6,481 nt of DNA from Candidatus Tharpella sp. (GTDB lineage Bacteria > Desulfobacterota > Anaeroferrophillalia > Anaeroferrophillales > Tharpellaceae): positions 1-6,481 of the forward strand of contig JAGGTT010000242.1 of the NCBI GenBank assembly GCA_021163565.1. The letters run 5' to 3'. Within the stretch, counting starts at the first letter, position 1. Each line of letters begins with the position of its first letter. The notes under the pieces were generated by a model. That model saw only the letters and a program-made list of their open reading frames with translations, was not told the DNA's origin and made no database searches. Below are positions 5,789 to 6,481 of the stretch, one piece after another. The position numbers and the translations under genes were made by a program.

Positions 5789-6481
5789 TCAATTTTTAAG
5801 AGAGCGGGCGATAACCAGACGCTGTATCTCTGAGGTACCCTCACCGATATCGAGAAGTTTTTGGTCGCGATAAAAACGTTCTACATCATATTCCTGCATC
5901 AAACCGTAACCACCATGAATCTGAACGGCATGATTAACCACACGACCCATAACCTCGGAGCAATAGAGCTTGCCCATTGCCGCTTCACGCGAGAAAGGCC
6001 GGTTATTGGAACGCAACCAGCAGGCTTTATAGAGCAGATTACGAGCCAGTTCAATCTCCATTGCCATATCGGCAAGTTTGAACTGGGTAACCTGGAAGTC
6101 AAATAAAGGACGATTAAACTGAATCCGTTCCTGTGAATAACGTAAGGCTTTTTCATAGGCACCCTGGGCTCCACCCAGCCCCATAGCCCCGATACTCAAA
6201 CGGCCGCCGTCAAGGGTCGCCAGCATCTGATGAAAACCTTCACCCCGGTTGCCCAGCATATTTTTGGCCGGCACCCGGCAGTCATCAAAATAGATTTCAG
6301 TCGTATTGGAAGAGCGCCACATCATCTTGCCATGCATAACCCGACACTCCATCCCGGCCGTTCCTGCCGGCACCAGAATGCAGCTCATTTCATTGCGCCC
6401 ATCATCGCGCTTACCGGTAATTGCCTGAACAATGATGACTCCGGTATTTGGAGCTGAAGCATTGGTAATGAAGATTTTAGA
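5789..6481 (-). CDS. Acyl-CoA dehydrogenase, C-terminal 230 residues (N-terminus beyond window edge)
   Basis: FAD-dependent alpha,beta-dehydrogenation of an acyl-CoA, passing electrons to electron-transfer flavoprotein. The frame is open from the edge (codon at 6481-6479, SKIFITNASAPNTG) to the TGA at 5791-5789. The fragment covers the middle beta domain and the C-terminal helical domain, with ERIQFNRPLFDFQ (fragment residues 118-130), HGGYG (189-193) and IGEGTSEIQRLVIARSL near the end. Glu214 in GEGTSE is the catalytic base at the position used by short- and medium-chain dehydrogenases. The position that carries the base in isovaleryl-CoA dehydrogenase is a Gly here (DGGRLSIGAMG). This argues for a short-chain or branched short-chain substrate rather than classical isovaleryl-CoA dehydrogenase. 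An internal ATG at 6388 is not the start, because homology continues upstream. It is first in the visible operon, 10 bases before the HMG-CoA lyase start. Confidence 0.93.
   Translation of the reverse strand, partial: SKIFITNASAPNTGVIIVQAITGKRDDGRNEMSCILVPAGTAGMECRVMHGKMMWRSSNTTEIYFDDCRVPAKNMLGNRGEGFHQMLATLDGGRLSIGAMGLGGAQGAYEKALRYSQERIQFNRPLFDFQVTQFKLADMAMEIELARNLLYKACWLRSNNRPFSREAAMGKLYCSEVMGRVVNHAVQIHGGYGLMQEYDVERFYRDQKLLDIGEGTSEIQRLVIARSLKN

Noticed and set aside
5779..5844. GTG start for the HMG-CoA lyase at 5844
   Set aside because: It would overlap the conserved end of the acyl-CoA dehydrogenase by 56 bases, add 22 residues not found in the family, and has no ribosome binding site.
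1..6481. CRISPR array, tRNA, rRNA, IS element or prophage
   Set aside because: No regularly spaced repeats, no tRNA-like cloverleaf noticed, no transposase or integrase frame, and no obvious base composition break.

Overview
The window looks like a piece of chromosome from an anaerobic or microaerophilic bacterium, most likely a Desulfobacterota-type ('deltaproteobacterial') lineage. This rests on gene content: a flavodiiron protein, stand-alone flavodoxin, flavodoxin-ferredoxin fusion and a Cys-rich zinc-finger/winged-helix protein of a kind I associate with sulfate and metal reducers, beside an acyl-CoA oxidation cluster. It is an inference, not a taxonomic assignment. I see no IS element, phage gene, tRNA, rRNA or CRISPR array.

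Left half (1-2660), redox proteins. The 3' end of a flavodiiron (FprA-type) protein on the + strand (1-303) faces a short-chain flavodoxin on the - strand (558-1004). A perfect 17-bp hairpin (456-492) between them can terminate from both sides. A 313-bp divergent intergenic region (1005-1317) with an ACCGGT-based inverted repeat separates the flavodoxin from a + strand flavodoxin-like/2x[4Fe-4S] fusion protein (1318-2166). That gene is followed by a small zinc-binding winged-helix protein (2252-2602) and a second bidirectional terminator (about 2626-2659). Together these suggest low-potential electron transfer and O2/NO defence, plus a possible regulator.

Right half (2695-6481), acyl-CoA catabolism, all on the - strand. 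In transcription order: an acyl-CoA dehydrogenase cut by the window edge; an HMG-CoA lyase with a complete active site; a crotonase-fold enoyl-CoA hydratase resembling methylglutaconyl-CoA hydratase; then, after a 178-bp structured spacer with its own candidate promoter, a long DRE-TIM metallolyase related to HMG-CoA lyase but lacking its catalytic Cys. Hydratase plus HMG-CoA lyase fits the last steps of leucine/isovalerate breakdown (methylglutaconyl-CoA to HMG-CoA to acetyl-CoA and acetoacetate). Two points do not fit a plain leucine operon. The dehydrogenase carries its catalytic Glu at the short-chain/medium-chain position, not the isovaleryl-CoA dehydrogenase position. The second lyase-like protein appears to have a different chemistry.

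The best candidate for something undescribed is this second DRE-TIM protein (2695-3867). The rest is recognisable biology with some unusual details.
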